NCBI RefSeq assembly: GCF_000813745.1
Contig: NZ_JWLC01000021.1
Location: 62,001 to 126,000, forward strand
DNA length: 64,000 nt
Reading direction: 5' to 3'
From: Leisingera sp. ANG-M1
GTDB taxonomy: Bacteria; Pseudomonadota; Alphaproteobacteria; Rhodobacterales; Rhodobacteraceae
The position numbers were made by a program, and so were the translations under genes. Below the pieces are notes generated by a model, which saw only the letters and a program-made list of their open reading frames with translations, was not told the DNA's origin and ran no database searches. Positions 52,420-60,473 of the stretch are shown piece after piece (position 1 is the stretch's first letter; the number at the start of each line of letters is the position of its first letter).

Positions 52420-53756
52420 ACGGGAAGACCTTTCAGGGCGGTGTGCGGCAGGCGCCGCAGGATCAGGGCGGCGGCAAAGCCGGTGAGCAGGGCAGCGAGC
52501 GACAGGGCGGGGGCGAGCCCGGCAAAGCCCCAGAAGCTGGCAGCGGTGAACAGGAGGGGCAGAAACAGCCAGCCGAGCGGTGCCAGGCCGAGAAGGGCGG
52601 CATCCCGGGCGCGGGCGGTGGCTTGCAGGCTGACTTGGGCCGCGTGGCGCAAAGCCGTGGCGGGCAGCGACAAGGCCAGCGCTGCCAGTGCCGGGACGGC
52701 GAGGGACTGAACCGCGGGATCAGCGGTGAAAAGGGCGCTGATCTGTGGGGCCGCTTGCAGGCCTGCCAGCAGGAACAGGCTGGCAGCGGCGGCGGCAAGG
52801 GTGGCTGTGGCGAATGCAGCGCGGGCCAGGCGGGCAGTATTGCCTGCGCCCGCGGCATGGGCCAGCACCGCCTGGGCGCCGAGGCAGAATCCCTCGACCG
52901 GCAGCGTGGCGAGCACCCAGAGCCGGAGCGCGATGCCCATGGCGGCCTGGCCGACGGTGCCCTCGTGCTCTCCGGCCAGGCGGTAGAGCAGCAGGAAGGC
53001 GAGGCTGGCCAGCAGCACCGAGGCTGCCTCGGGCAGGCCGATGCGCAGAACCGGCCAGAGGCGGGCAAGGGCGCTGCGCGATAAACGCGGCCGCAACTGC
53101 AGCGGGCTGCGGGCGGCGGTGAAATACCAGCCATAGAGGGCCAGGGTGGCGAGCTGAGCCAGAACGGTGGCCAGCGCGGCGCCGCGCACGCCAAGGCCTG
53201 CGGTGAAAATCAGCAGCGGGTCCAGCGCCATGTTGAGCGAGAAGCAGAGGATCAGGCTGAACAGGCTGAAACGGGCGTGGCCGCTGCCGATGGCGGTGAA
53301 ATCGCACAGGATTTGCACCATCCCCAACCCGGCCGAGAGGGTAAGGATGCTGAGGTACTGCAAGGCAGGTTCGCGCACCGCTCCGGTGGCGCCAAGCATA
53401 TCCAGCAGCGGCAGCCGGGCCAGCCAAAGCGCGGCTGCGGACAGGGCGGCCAGCAGCAGGCACAGTGCCATGGCAGCGGAGGCGAGGCGGGCGGCTTCCT
53501 GCCTGCGTCCCGCACCCAGGGCGCGCCCGGCTGCTGCTGCGGTGCCGATTCCCAGCCCCACGCCGATTGCGGCGGTGACGCCGGTAAGGGGCAGGGCCAG
53601 GCTGACGGCGGCCAGCGCCTCCGGCCCCAGCTGGCCGACGAAGTAGCTGTCCACGCCCTGGTGGGCGGCATTGAGCGAAAGGCCGCCTGCGGTGGGAAGG
53701 CCTGCGCGCAGCAGCGTCCGCAGGAGGTCCGGGCTGGCAAGGTTCAAGGCGGTCAT
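52416..53756 (-). CDS. MATE-family efflux transporter, probable siderophore exporter
   Basis: A 446-residue membrane protein with about twelve hydrophobic segments. The MATE halves are recognisable: GLPTAGGLSLNAAHQGVDSYFVGQLGPEALAAVSLALPLTG (about residues 19-59) and the second-half LPEAASVLLASLAFLLLYRLAG (about residue 240). ATG 53756 is chosen because it starts the conserved TM region. It is the first gene of a minus-strand operon (MATE, PLP enzyme, esterase) divergent from mbtH-NRPS, with an iron-starvation-type box 44-67 bases upstream. Export of the newly made siderophore is the natural role, though not proved. Confidence 0.88.
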   Translation of the reverse strand: MTALNLASPDLLRTLLRAGLPTAGGLSLNAAHQGVDSYFVGQLGPEALAAVSLALPLTGVTAAIGVGLGIGTAAAAGRALGAGRRQEAARLASAAMALCLLLAALSAAALWLARLPLLDMLGATGAVREPALQYLSILTLSAGLGMVQILCDFTAIGSGHARFSLFSLILCFSLNMALDPLLIFTAGLGVRGAALATVLAQLATLALYGWYFTAARSPLQLRPRLSRSALARLWPVLRIGLPEAASVLLASLAFLLLYRLAGEHEGTVGQAAMGIALRLWVLATLPVEGFCLGAQAVLAHAAGAGNTARLARAAFATATLAAAAASLFLLAGLQAAPQISALFTADPAVQSLAVPALAALALSLPATALRHAAQVSLQATARARDAALLGLAPLGWLFLPLLFTAASFWGFAGLAPALSLAALLTGFAAALILRRLPHTALKGLPV

Positions 53757-53799
53757 GGTCTTGAGGCTTCCGTCTGATGAAGGTTCGTCCTGACCTTTG

Positions 53800-53823
53800 A
53801 CGCAGGCGGGGCCGGGAAATTCA
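53800..53823 (-). promoter_or_regulatory. PvdS-type iron-starvation box TGAAT-N16-CGT
   Basis: On the minus strand TGAAT (53823-53819), 16 bases and CGT (53802-53800) precede the MATE operon. Aligned without gaps with the box at 50219-50242, the -35 part TTGTRAATTTCC and the GCGT at -10 coincide. Confidence 0.65.
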
Positions 53824-53855
53824 CAAGCCGGGGGCAAGTTTTCTGCCCGGAGGGG

Positions 53856-53880
53856 GGAACTGCGGGCCGGGTGCTGCGTC
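53856..53880 (+). promoter_or_regulatory. Candidate ECF promoter GGAAC-N16-CGTC for mbtH-NRPS
   Basis: GGAAC (53856-53860) and CGTC (53877-53880) are 16 bases apart on the plus strand, just before the MbtH gene. The -10 agrees with the two minus-strand boxes but the -35 does not match TAAAT, so assignment to the same sigma factor is uncertain. Confidence 0.4.
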
Positions 53881-53896
53881 TTTCCGGGGACAAGAG

Positions 53897-54112
53897 ATGA
53901 ATGGAGACCTGAAGATGACCCAACCCGGACCCGATCAATGGATCTGCGTCAGAAACAGTGAAGGCCGCTGGTCTGTCTGGCCTGCAGACCTGCCGGTTCC
54001 TGCGGGATGGCAGGCCGAAAGCGCGCCTGCGGACCGCGGCGCCTGCCTGGCGGAGATTGAGGCGCGCTGGAGCGACCCGCGTCCCGAGGCGCTGCAGGAG
54101 GCGATGGCATGA
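53897..54112 (+). CDS. MbtH-like NRPS accessory protein
   Basis: A 71-residue protein (or 65 from the second ATG at 53915, which has GGAGA upstream). The family fingerprint is complete: N-S-E-G-R-W-S-V-W-P (residues about 20-29), PAGW, and GACLAEIEARWSDPRP. MbtH proteins bind the adenylation domain and are needed for its folding or activity. The stop overlaps the NRPS start as ATGA, so the two are made together. Confidence 0.93.
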   Translation: MNGDLKMTQPGPDQWICVRNSEGRWSVWPADLPVPAGWQAESAPADRGACLAEIEARWSDPRPEALQEAMA

Positions 54113-57100
54113 GCGGTACGCAGGTGCTTGAAGACGCAGGGGTGGAGCTGACACCGGGTGAAAAACAGGTTTGCGCCCATGACCAGGTAGGGCAGCTGGC
54201 GCCCTATGGGGTGCAGGTGCTGCTGCTTAGGGCGGACGCACGCTGGAAGACCGCAGAGGTCCGGCAGGCAGCGGACGCCGTCCTGAATTTGCATCCGGTG
54301 TTTCGTGCGCGTCTGCACCGGCTGGCGGGCGGGGAAATGTGCCGCTCGGAACAGGCGGAGAACCGGATAGGGTTGGCAGAACGTCCAGCAAAGGGGTTGG
54401 AGGCTGCTCTGGCAGGGATGCGGTTTGATCTGGACGGCGGTGCGGGTGCCTTTGCCTGCGTCGCAGCTGATGCCGAGGGCCATCTGTTCGGTGTGGCTTT
54501 GCATCCGGCCTTTGGCGATGCCGGGGTGCTGAACGCTGTGGCCCTGGGCTTTGCCCATGCGCTGACCGGAGAGGCTGGGGCGGCTGCGCCAACTTCAGCG
54601 GCGCCGGCGGCCGAAGCGGTCCGGGATCAGCTGCCTGGCTGGCGGGAAATGCTGGAGGACGCGGCCTGTGCGGTTGCCCGTTTGCCGCACCGCCATGGCG
54701 GCAGTGAAGACGTTGCGCGGGGCTGCGCGGAACAAGGGCTGAAGCCGGCGCTGGCAGACACCCTGTGCCGTGAAGGCGCCGGGGTGGAAGCCCGTTTCGC
54801 TGCTGCGCTTGGCATTGTGCTGTCGCGCTGCAGCGGGCAGCGGGATCTGCGTTTTGCAACCGGTTCTGTCCGGGCGCAGGCAGTGCGGCGCAGTGAAGAC
54901 ATCCTGCCGCTGCGGCTGCAGATCGACCCAGGAAGCAGTGCAGCGGCTGTGCTGGAGCAAGTGCAAGCGGAATTGGCGAAGGGCAGGGCGCGGACAGTGC
55001 CTTCGGAGTTCCTGGTGCAGGACATGCTGCGCCGCGAGGGGGCGGACCGGCATCCCTTGGGGGCCGTCACTCTGCATGTGCGCAGGGATGCGCCGCTGCC
55101 GGACGGGCTGGGTTTCTGCGCCGTGCCTGAGCCTGCGGCGCAGGGGGAGCTGCTGCTGCTGGTGCGTCTGTGCAGCGATGGCAGGGTGATCCTGCGGGCC
55201 AGCTATGCGCGGGACCTGTTCGAGCCAGCCTTGATCGGGCGCTTTCTGGTGCATTTGGAGAGGGTGCTGGAGGCCGGGCTGGCAGATCCGGAGCAGGCGG
55301 CAGGGCGGATTGCGCTGCTGAGCCGCGAGGAACTGGGCACCCTGTCGGCGCCATATGAGGACGGCGCGGTCAACGATCCGCGCGCGGTGCATGAAATCAT
55401 ATCGGACCATGCCCGCCAAACGCCGGATAAGACGGCGCTGATCAGCGGCGGGCAGGAATGGAGCCACGGCACCCTGAACCGCCGGGCCAACAGGCTGGCG
55501 CACCGGCTGCGGACGTTGGGTGTCGGCGCTGAAGTGCCGGTGGCCGTTATGGTCGAGCGCGGCAACGAGGCGGTGATGGCAATACTGGCGGCGCTGAAGG
55601 CAGGCGGTGCCTTTGTCCCGATAGACCCGGACCATCCCGAAAGCCGCAACCACCACATTCTGAGCGACGCAGGCGTGCAGGCGGTGATCACCCGCCGCCG
55701 CCATCTGGGCAAACTGCCCGAAGGGCTCAAGGCCCGGATCCTGTGCCTGGACGATGATCCCGGGGCGGGCCAGCCGGAGACGGACCCGGATGTCCCCATC
55801 CGCCGGGACCAGATGGCCTATATCATGTATACCTCTGGCTCTACCGGCAAGCCGAAGGGGGTTGCGGTGGAGCACGGGCCGCTCAGCGATCATCTGCAGG
55901 ACACCGCGCGTGTTTATGAGATGAGCAGCGAAAGCCGGGAACTGCCGTTCCTGCCGTTCTCCTCGGATGGCGGGCACGAGCGCTGGATGAACCCTCTGAT
56001 GATGGGCGGTTCGGCGGTGATCCCAGACGGGCCGCTGTGGACGCCGGAGCAGAGCTTTGCGGCGATGCGCAAATACGGCTGCAACAATGCCTCGATCCCG
56101 ACGTCCTATTTGCAGCAGCTGGCGGAATGGGCGTCAGAGACCGGCGAGGGGCCGGAGATGCGGCTCTATTCCTTCGGCGGCGAAGGTCTGGCGCAGGCGA
56201 CTTTTGACCTGCTGTCGCGGGAGCTGCGGGCGCCTCTGCTGATCAACGGCTACGGGCCGACCGAGACCATCATGACGCCGATGGTCTGGAAGGTTCGGGC
56301 AGGTACCAGGTTCGAGGGCGCCTATGCGCCTTTGGGCCGCGCCGTGGGCAACCGCCGCGCCTATGTGCTGGATGCGCAGCTGATGCCGTGCCCCGTCGGG
56401 GTGGTGGGCGAGATCCATCTGGGCGGCGAGGGCGTTGCGCGCGGCTATGTGAACCGGCCCGGCACCACCGCGGACCGGTTTATTCCCGATCCTTTTGCGC
56501 CGGAACTGGACGGGCGCGAGGGCGCGCGGATGTACCGGTCCGGTGATCTTGGGCGCTGGCGCGAGGACGGCACGATTGAATTCCTGGGCCGGGTGGATCA
56601 TCAGGTAAAGCTCAATGGCTACCGGATCGAGCCGGGGGAGATCGAGGCGGCGCTCCTGCAGCAGCCGGGCGTGTCCGAAGCGCTGGTTCTGCTGCGCGAG
56701 GATGGCGGCGAGAAGCGGCTGGTCGGCTATGCGGTGGCACCGCAGAAGGTGCAGGAAGAGCAGCTGATGCGGGCGCTGGAGGCGCAGCTGCCCCGGCATA
56801 TGGTGCCCTCGGCCATCGTTGTGCTGGAGCGGATGCCGACCAATGCCAATGCCAAGGTAGACCGGGCGGCACTGCCGCTGCCGGGGGTGCGGCGGCGGGC
56901 CGGACAAGGCGAGGCCCCGGCGGGAGAGGCTGAGGCCGCGGTGCTGGCAGTTTGGCGGGAAGAGACCGGAAACCCGGATATGGGAGTGACCGATGACTTC
57001 TTTGACATGGGCGGCCGGTCGCTGACCGCGCTGAAGGTGCTGGCCCGCATGCGCAAAGCCTGGCCGGGCACGGCGCTGACCATTGCGGATCTGTTTGACG

Positions 57101-57978
57101 CGCCGACGGTCCGGGCCTTGACGCGGCGGCTTGAGGCCGGGGATGCCACCGGGCGGCAGGCGATTGCGCTGCGCGGTACCGGCTCAAGGCCGATGCTCTA
57201 TTGCTTCCCGGGGCTGCTGGTCTCGACCCGCGAGTACCTGCGGCTGACCGCCTATCTGGGAGAGGATCAGCCGGTGACCGGCTTCCTGTGCCATTCGCTC
57301 AATGAGGAGAAGCACCTGAACGTGGCCGTGCAGGATGTGGTGGCGCCTTACGTCGATCATATCCGCCGGCAAAGCGCGGGGCGGCCCTGCGCCTTCCTGG
57401 GCTGGAGCTGGGGCGGTCTTCTGGCCTGGGAGGCGGCGCGGCAGCTGCACGGTGAAGTGGATCTGCGGATGATCGGCATGGTGGATGTCTGCGATCTGGG
57501 CCGCGACTTTGCCCCTGGCGCAGTGCCGCGGTTTGATCCTGGCGAGCGGGAGACGCTGGAAGCGGAGCTGCGGGCCTGGCTGGGCAAAACCCGGATGCGG
57601 GCACAGTGGGATGCGCTGATCGGGGCGATGGATGCGCTGTGTTATGAACAGTTCCTGCGCTTCATCGGAAATGAGGCGGAGCCGCTGCCCTTTGACGGGC
57701 CCGAGGTTTCCAGCCGCGAGCACACGTTCTGGGTGCTGATCGACAACGCGCTGGTGTTCCGGCAGTACCAGCTGGCGCAGCTGGATGTGCCGGTGGCATC
57801 TTTCAGCGCGGGTGACACGCTGAGCCGGGGGCTGAGCCTGGTGGACTGGCGGCAGGTGTCGCCGCGGGCTGCACCGGCAGAAGTGGTGCCGGGCACCAAC
57901 CATCTGCATATCATTGGCGACCAGCTGTTCCATGGCCGTTTCAAGGCGGCGCTGGAGCGGGCTTTCGAAGGCGTGTAA
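54109..57978 (+). CDS. Single-module nonribosomal peptide synthetase, C*-A-T-TE
   Basis: A 1289-residue synthetase. Residues 1 to about 415 are condensation-like, but the HHxxxDG position reads LHPAFGDAG (H132), so the catalytic motif is altered. The adenylation domain shows YTSGSTGKPKG at 574-584, SSDGGHERW, NGYGPTE, YRSGDLGRW and GYRIEPGEIE, with NANAKVDR at A10. The carrier domain has GGRSL with the phosphopantetheine serine S971. The C-terminal thioesterase has GWSWGG (S1100) and H1265. One module with a thioesterase suggests iterative use on an N-hydroxy-N-acyl amino acid, giving an oligomer or macrocycle; alternatively it releases a single product. It is coupled to MbtH and followed by a strong terminator. 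Confidence 0.92.
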   Translation: MSGTQVLEDAGVELTPGEKQVCAHDQVGQLAPYGVQVLLLRADARWKTAEVRQAADAVLNLHPVFRARLHRLAGGEMCRSEQAENRIGLAERPAKGLEAALAGMRFDLDGGAGAFACVAADAEGHLFGVALHPAFGDAGVLNAVALGFAHALTGEAGAAAPTSAAPAAEAVRDQLPGWREMLEDAACAVARLPHRHGGSEDVARGCAEQGLKPALADTLCREGAGVEARFAAALGIVLSRCSGQRDLRFATGSVRAQAVRRSEDILPLRLQIDPGSSAAAVLEQVQAELAKGRARTVPSEFLVQDMLRREGADRHPLGAVTLHVRRDAPLPDGLGFCAVPEPAAQGELLLLVRLCSDGRVILRASYARDLFEPALIGRFLVHLERVLEAGLADPEQAAGRIALLSREELGTLSAPYEDGAVNDPRAVHEIISDHARQTPDKTALISGGQEWSHGTLNRRANRLAHRLRTLGVGAEVPVAVMVERGNEAVMAILAALKAGGAFVPIDPDHPESRNHHILSDAGVQAVITRRRHLGKLPEGLKARILCLDDDPGAGQPETDPDVPIRRDQMAYIMYTSGSTGKPKGVAVEHGPLSDHLQDTARVYEMSSESRELPFLPFSSDGGHERWMNPLMMGGSAVIPDGPLWTPEQSFAAMRKYGCNNASIPTSYLQQLAEWASETGEGPEMRLYSFGGEGLAQATFDLLSRELRAPLLINGYGPTETIMTPMVWKVRAGTRFEGAYAPLGRAVGNRRAYVLDAQLMPCPVGVVGEIHLGGEGVARGYVNRPGTTADRFIPDPFAPELDGREGARMYRSGDLGRWREDGTIEFLGRVDHQVKLNGYRIEPGEIEAALLQQPGVSEALVLLREDGGEKRLVGYAVAPQKVQEEQLMRALEAQLPRHMVPSAIVVLERMPTNANAKVDRAALPLPGVRRRAGQGEAPAGEAEAAVLAVWREETGNPDMGVTDDFFDMGGRSLTALKVLARMRKAWPGTALTIADLFDAPTVRALTRRLEAGDATGRQAIALRGTGSRPMLYCFPGLLVSTREYLRLTAYLGEDQPVTGFLCHSLNEEKHLNVAVQDVVAPYVDHIRRQSAGRPCAFLGWSWGGLLAWEAARQLHGEVDLRMIGMVDVCDLGRDFAPGAVPRFDPGERETLEAELRAWLGKTRMRAQWDALIGAMDALCYEQFLRFIGNEAEPLPFDGPEVSSREHTFWVLIDNALVFRQYQLAQLDVPVASFSAGDTLSRGLSLVDWRQVSPRAAPAEVVPGTNHLHIIGDQLFHGRFKAALERAFEGV

Positions 57979-58025
57979 CGGCAGCAGCCGGGGTTATTCA
58001 GGCCCCGGCTGCCAAGTGGACGCAG

Positions 58026-58058
58026 GCGGCACGGGTGAACCCCGTGCCGCTGTTTTTT
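58026..58058 (+). terminator. Rho-independent terminator of the NRPS operon
   Basis: GCGGCACGGG-TGAAC-CCCGTGCCGC (58026-58050) is a perfect 10-bp stem followed by TGTTTTTT. A second dyad, AGCCGGGG/CCCCGGCT (57986-58010), precedes it. It lies between the convergent NRPS and receptor genes. Confidence 0.85.
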
Positions 58059-58064
58059 GTTTGA

Positions 58065-60215
58065 TCAGAAGGATCTGCCGATGGTGAAGGACACGGTGCG
58101 GCCTTCGCCGCGGGAACAGCCGTAGCCGTCGTAGCAAACGCTGTCGTATTCCTTGTCGAACAGGTTGGAGACCCGCAGGTTCACCTCCATTTCCTGCCAT
58201 TCATAGCGCAGAGCCAGATCGGCGAGGGTATAGGAGGGAGTCACCCGTGCATTGCTTTGAGTGGCAAAGGCATCGTCATTGTAGCGCAGCCCGCCGCCGA
58301 TGCTGAGACCCGGCAGCAAGGCCGCGGCATCATAGTCCAGCCACAGCGACAGCTGGTGCGGCGGTGCCATGGCATTGTCGTTGCCAGTCAGGCCCTCAAC
58401 CAGCGACTTGGTGATTTCGCTGTCCAGGTAGGTGTAGCCGAACACGCCTTGCAGATTGTCCGTGATCCGGCCGCGGGCCTCCAGCTCAAGCCCGCGCGAG
58501 CGGATTTCGCCGGCTTGGGTAAAGCTGCTCCAGGTCGGGTCGTTGCGGTCGTAGTCCTTTACGTTGGTCTTGCGCAGATCGAAGATGGCGGCGCTGAGCA
58601 TGTAGCTGCCATGTTCCGGCAGGTAGCGCAGGCCGGCCTCCCACTGCTTGCTTTCGGAAGGATCCAGCGGCGCGCCGGCGATGGTTTTGCCGAAATTCTG
58701 GACGAAGCCTTCGGTATAGCTGACGTAAGGTGTCAGGCCGTTGGCCATTTCGTAGGTCAGGCCCAGCATGCCGGTGGTTGCGGCGTTCTTCTGAGACTGG
58801 GTCGTGGAAGTCAGCAGATTATCGATTTCATTTTCAAACCAGCTGCGGCGCAGGCCAGCAGTGACCGCCAGGCCGTTGCCGAATTTGTGGTGGTTCTGCA
58901 GGTAGATCCCTTTTTCGGTGTATTCTTCCCGGTTATGCGCCGACTGCGGCGGGTAGGCGACGTCGAAATCGAACACCGGATCGGCGAAGCTGACGGAATA
59001 GGCGCCGTAGGCCAGGTGCTGGCGGTATTCGGTCTTGCGGCGCTGATAGTCGGCGCCGACGATCAGGCTGTTGCCGCCGCGTTTCCATTCCAGGTAATTG
59101 TCGAGGCCCAGGTTATAGGCTTCTTCGGTGTTGGCCTGCGCGGTATAGCCCATGTCGCCGGTCGCAAAATCGGTCGAGGCCAGGTACAGGTGCCGGTAGT
59201 CGATCTTGTCGCGGGCATAGCGGGTCTTCTGGTTGAAGGTGAAACCGTCGCCGAAGCGGTGCGAGAGTTCCCACCCGATGGACCCGCTGTCGCTTTCATA
59301 GGAATTGAAGTCAGACTGCCGGGTGTAGAAGTCCGCAGGCAGGCTGCCAAGTGCCGCGTCATATTCCACGCCCGCTTGCGGGACCCACTGCAGCGGTGTG
59401 CGCTCGTCCTGCTGCAGATGCATCAGCACCGTCAGGCTGGTGTCATCGCTGGGCGCCCAGGTCAGGCTGCCCGCCACCAGGCTGCGGTCGTTATGGGAAT
59501 TGTCCAGCTCGGTTTCGCCGTCGCGCAGCAGCACCGTCAGCCGCCCGGCCAGCGTACCCTCGTCATTCAGTACCCTGGAGACGTCCACGCCGGCTTCGGC
59601 GGTGCCAAAGCTGCCATAGCCGGCATAGGCAGAGCCTTCGTTTTCAAACGTGGGGCGTTTGGTGACCAGGTTGACCAGGCCGCCGGCGTCGTTGGAGCCA
59701 TAGAGAACACCTGCCGGGCCGCGCAGCACCTCTACCCGGTCCAGCATGTAGGGGTCGATCTTGAAGCTGGCGAAATTATGCGCTTTGTTCGGCAACCCGT
59801 CGCGGTAGAGCGCGCTGGTGCCCATGTCGAAGCCGCGGATCGAGAACTGGTCGAACCGGTCGTCGGTGCCCCAGGTGGAAGGGTTGATGCCAGGGGTGAA
59901 CTTGATCGCGTCCTCGACCTGGGCGGGCTGGCGGCGTTCCAGCTCGGTGGAGGTCACGACCGAGATCGACTGCGGCACCTCGGCCAGTGGCACGCCGGAT
60001 TTGACGCCGGTCTCGGAAGCGGGCGCGAGATAGCCGTCGACGGCGCCTGCATATTGCAGCTTGTCGCGCACGATGATCGGCGCAAGCTCCAGCACGTCCT
60101 CTTCCTGAGCAGAAACGGGGTGGGCGGCGAGCGCAGAGGCGCCAAGCGCGGTGCCGCAGAGCAGCGCCCGCAAGGCGGGACGGCCGGTAGCGGCCGGGGC
60201 GGATTGGATTGTCAT
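58065..60215 (-). CDS. TonB-dependent siderophore receptor
   Basis: A 716-residue outer-membrane receptor. The Sec signal runs to about residue 37 (AAHPVSAQEED), a TonB-box-like DVLELAPIIV follows, and the plug domain includes VPQSISVVTSTELERRQPAQVEDAIKFTPGINPS and VEVLRGPAGVLYGSNDAGGLVNLVTKRP. The barrel ends in YDSVCYDGYGCSRGEGRTVSFTIGRSF with the terminal phenylalanine used for outer-membrane assembly. There is no N-terminal signalling extension, so it is not a FecA-type signal transducer, which agrees with the missing FecR. It takes up the ferric siderophore. ATG 60215 is used. The 258-base gap to the next gene upstream presumably has its promoter; no PvdS-type box was found there. Confidence 0.93.
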   Translation of the reverse strand: MTIQSAPAATGRPALRALLCGTALGASALAAHPVSAQEEDVLELAPIIVRDKLQYAGAVDGYLAPASETGVKSGVPLAEVPQSISVVTSTELERRQPAQVEDAIKFTPGINPSTWGTDDRFDQFSIRGFDMGTSALYRDGLPNKAHNFASFKIDPYMLDRVEVLRGPAGVLYGSNDAGGLVNLVTKRPTFENEGSAYAGYGSFGTAEAGVDVSRVLNDEGTLAGRLTVLLRDGETELDNSHNDRSLVAGSLTWAPSDDTSLTVLMHLQQDERTPLQWVPQAGVEYDAALGSLPADFYTRQSDFNSYESDSGSIGWELSHRFGDGFTFNQKTRYARDKIDYRHLYLASTDFATGDMGYTAQANTEEAYNLGLDNYLEWKRGGNSLIVGADYQRRKTEYRQHLAYGAYSVSFADPVFDFDVAYPPQSAHNREEYTEKGIYLQNHHKFGNGLAVTAGLRRSWFENEIDNLLTSTTQSQKNAATTGMLGLTYEMANGLTPYVSYTEGFVQNFGKTIAGAPLDPSESKQWEAGLRYLPEHGSYMLSAAIFDLRKTNVKDYDRNDPTWSSFTQAGEIRSRGLELEARGRITDNLQGVFGYTYLDSEITKSLVEGLTGNDNAMAPPHQLSLWLDYDAAALLPGLSIGGGLRYNDDAFATQSNARVTPSYTLADLALRYEWQEMEVNLRVSNLFDKEYDSVCYDGYGCSRGEGRTVSFTIGRSF

Positions 60216-60473
60216 CACTGTAGTCCCAGGTTTATCGGCCAGGCTGCACGGGTGGCAGGGAACTGGCCCTATTGGTTGGCAAATTGCGTGTTTCGCCTGG
60301 GACGTTCCTGGGTGGCGGCACCATACAATTAACAGGTGAAGAGTCAATGGCGGCGGAACCATAACCCTTGATTTGGAGAGCTTTTTCCCTGCTTCTCATG
60401 TGCTGTCAGGTCTGCAGGCAGAGAGAAGGAGCGCCCTGCAGAGCGGAGCCTCGCCGGGTGGCAGGACGATGGG

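Noticed and set aside
58257-60332. 691-codon plus-strand frame opposite the TonB receptor gene
   Set aside because: The minus strand has signal peptide, TonB box, plug and terminal phenylalanine; the plus frame has none of these.
60216-60473. Search for a TAAAT-N16/17-CGT box before the TonB receptor gene
   Set aside because: CGT occurs on the minus strand, but the bases at the required spacing (TATGG, TAGGG) do not match, so receptor control by the same sigma is not claimed.
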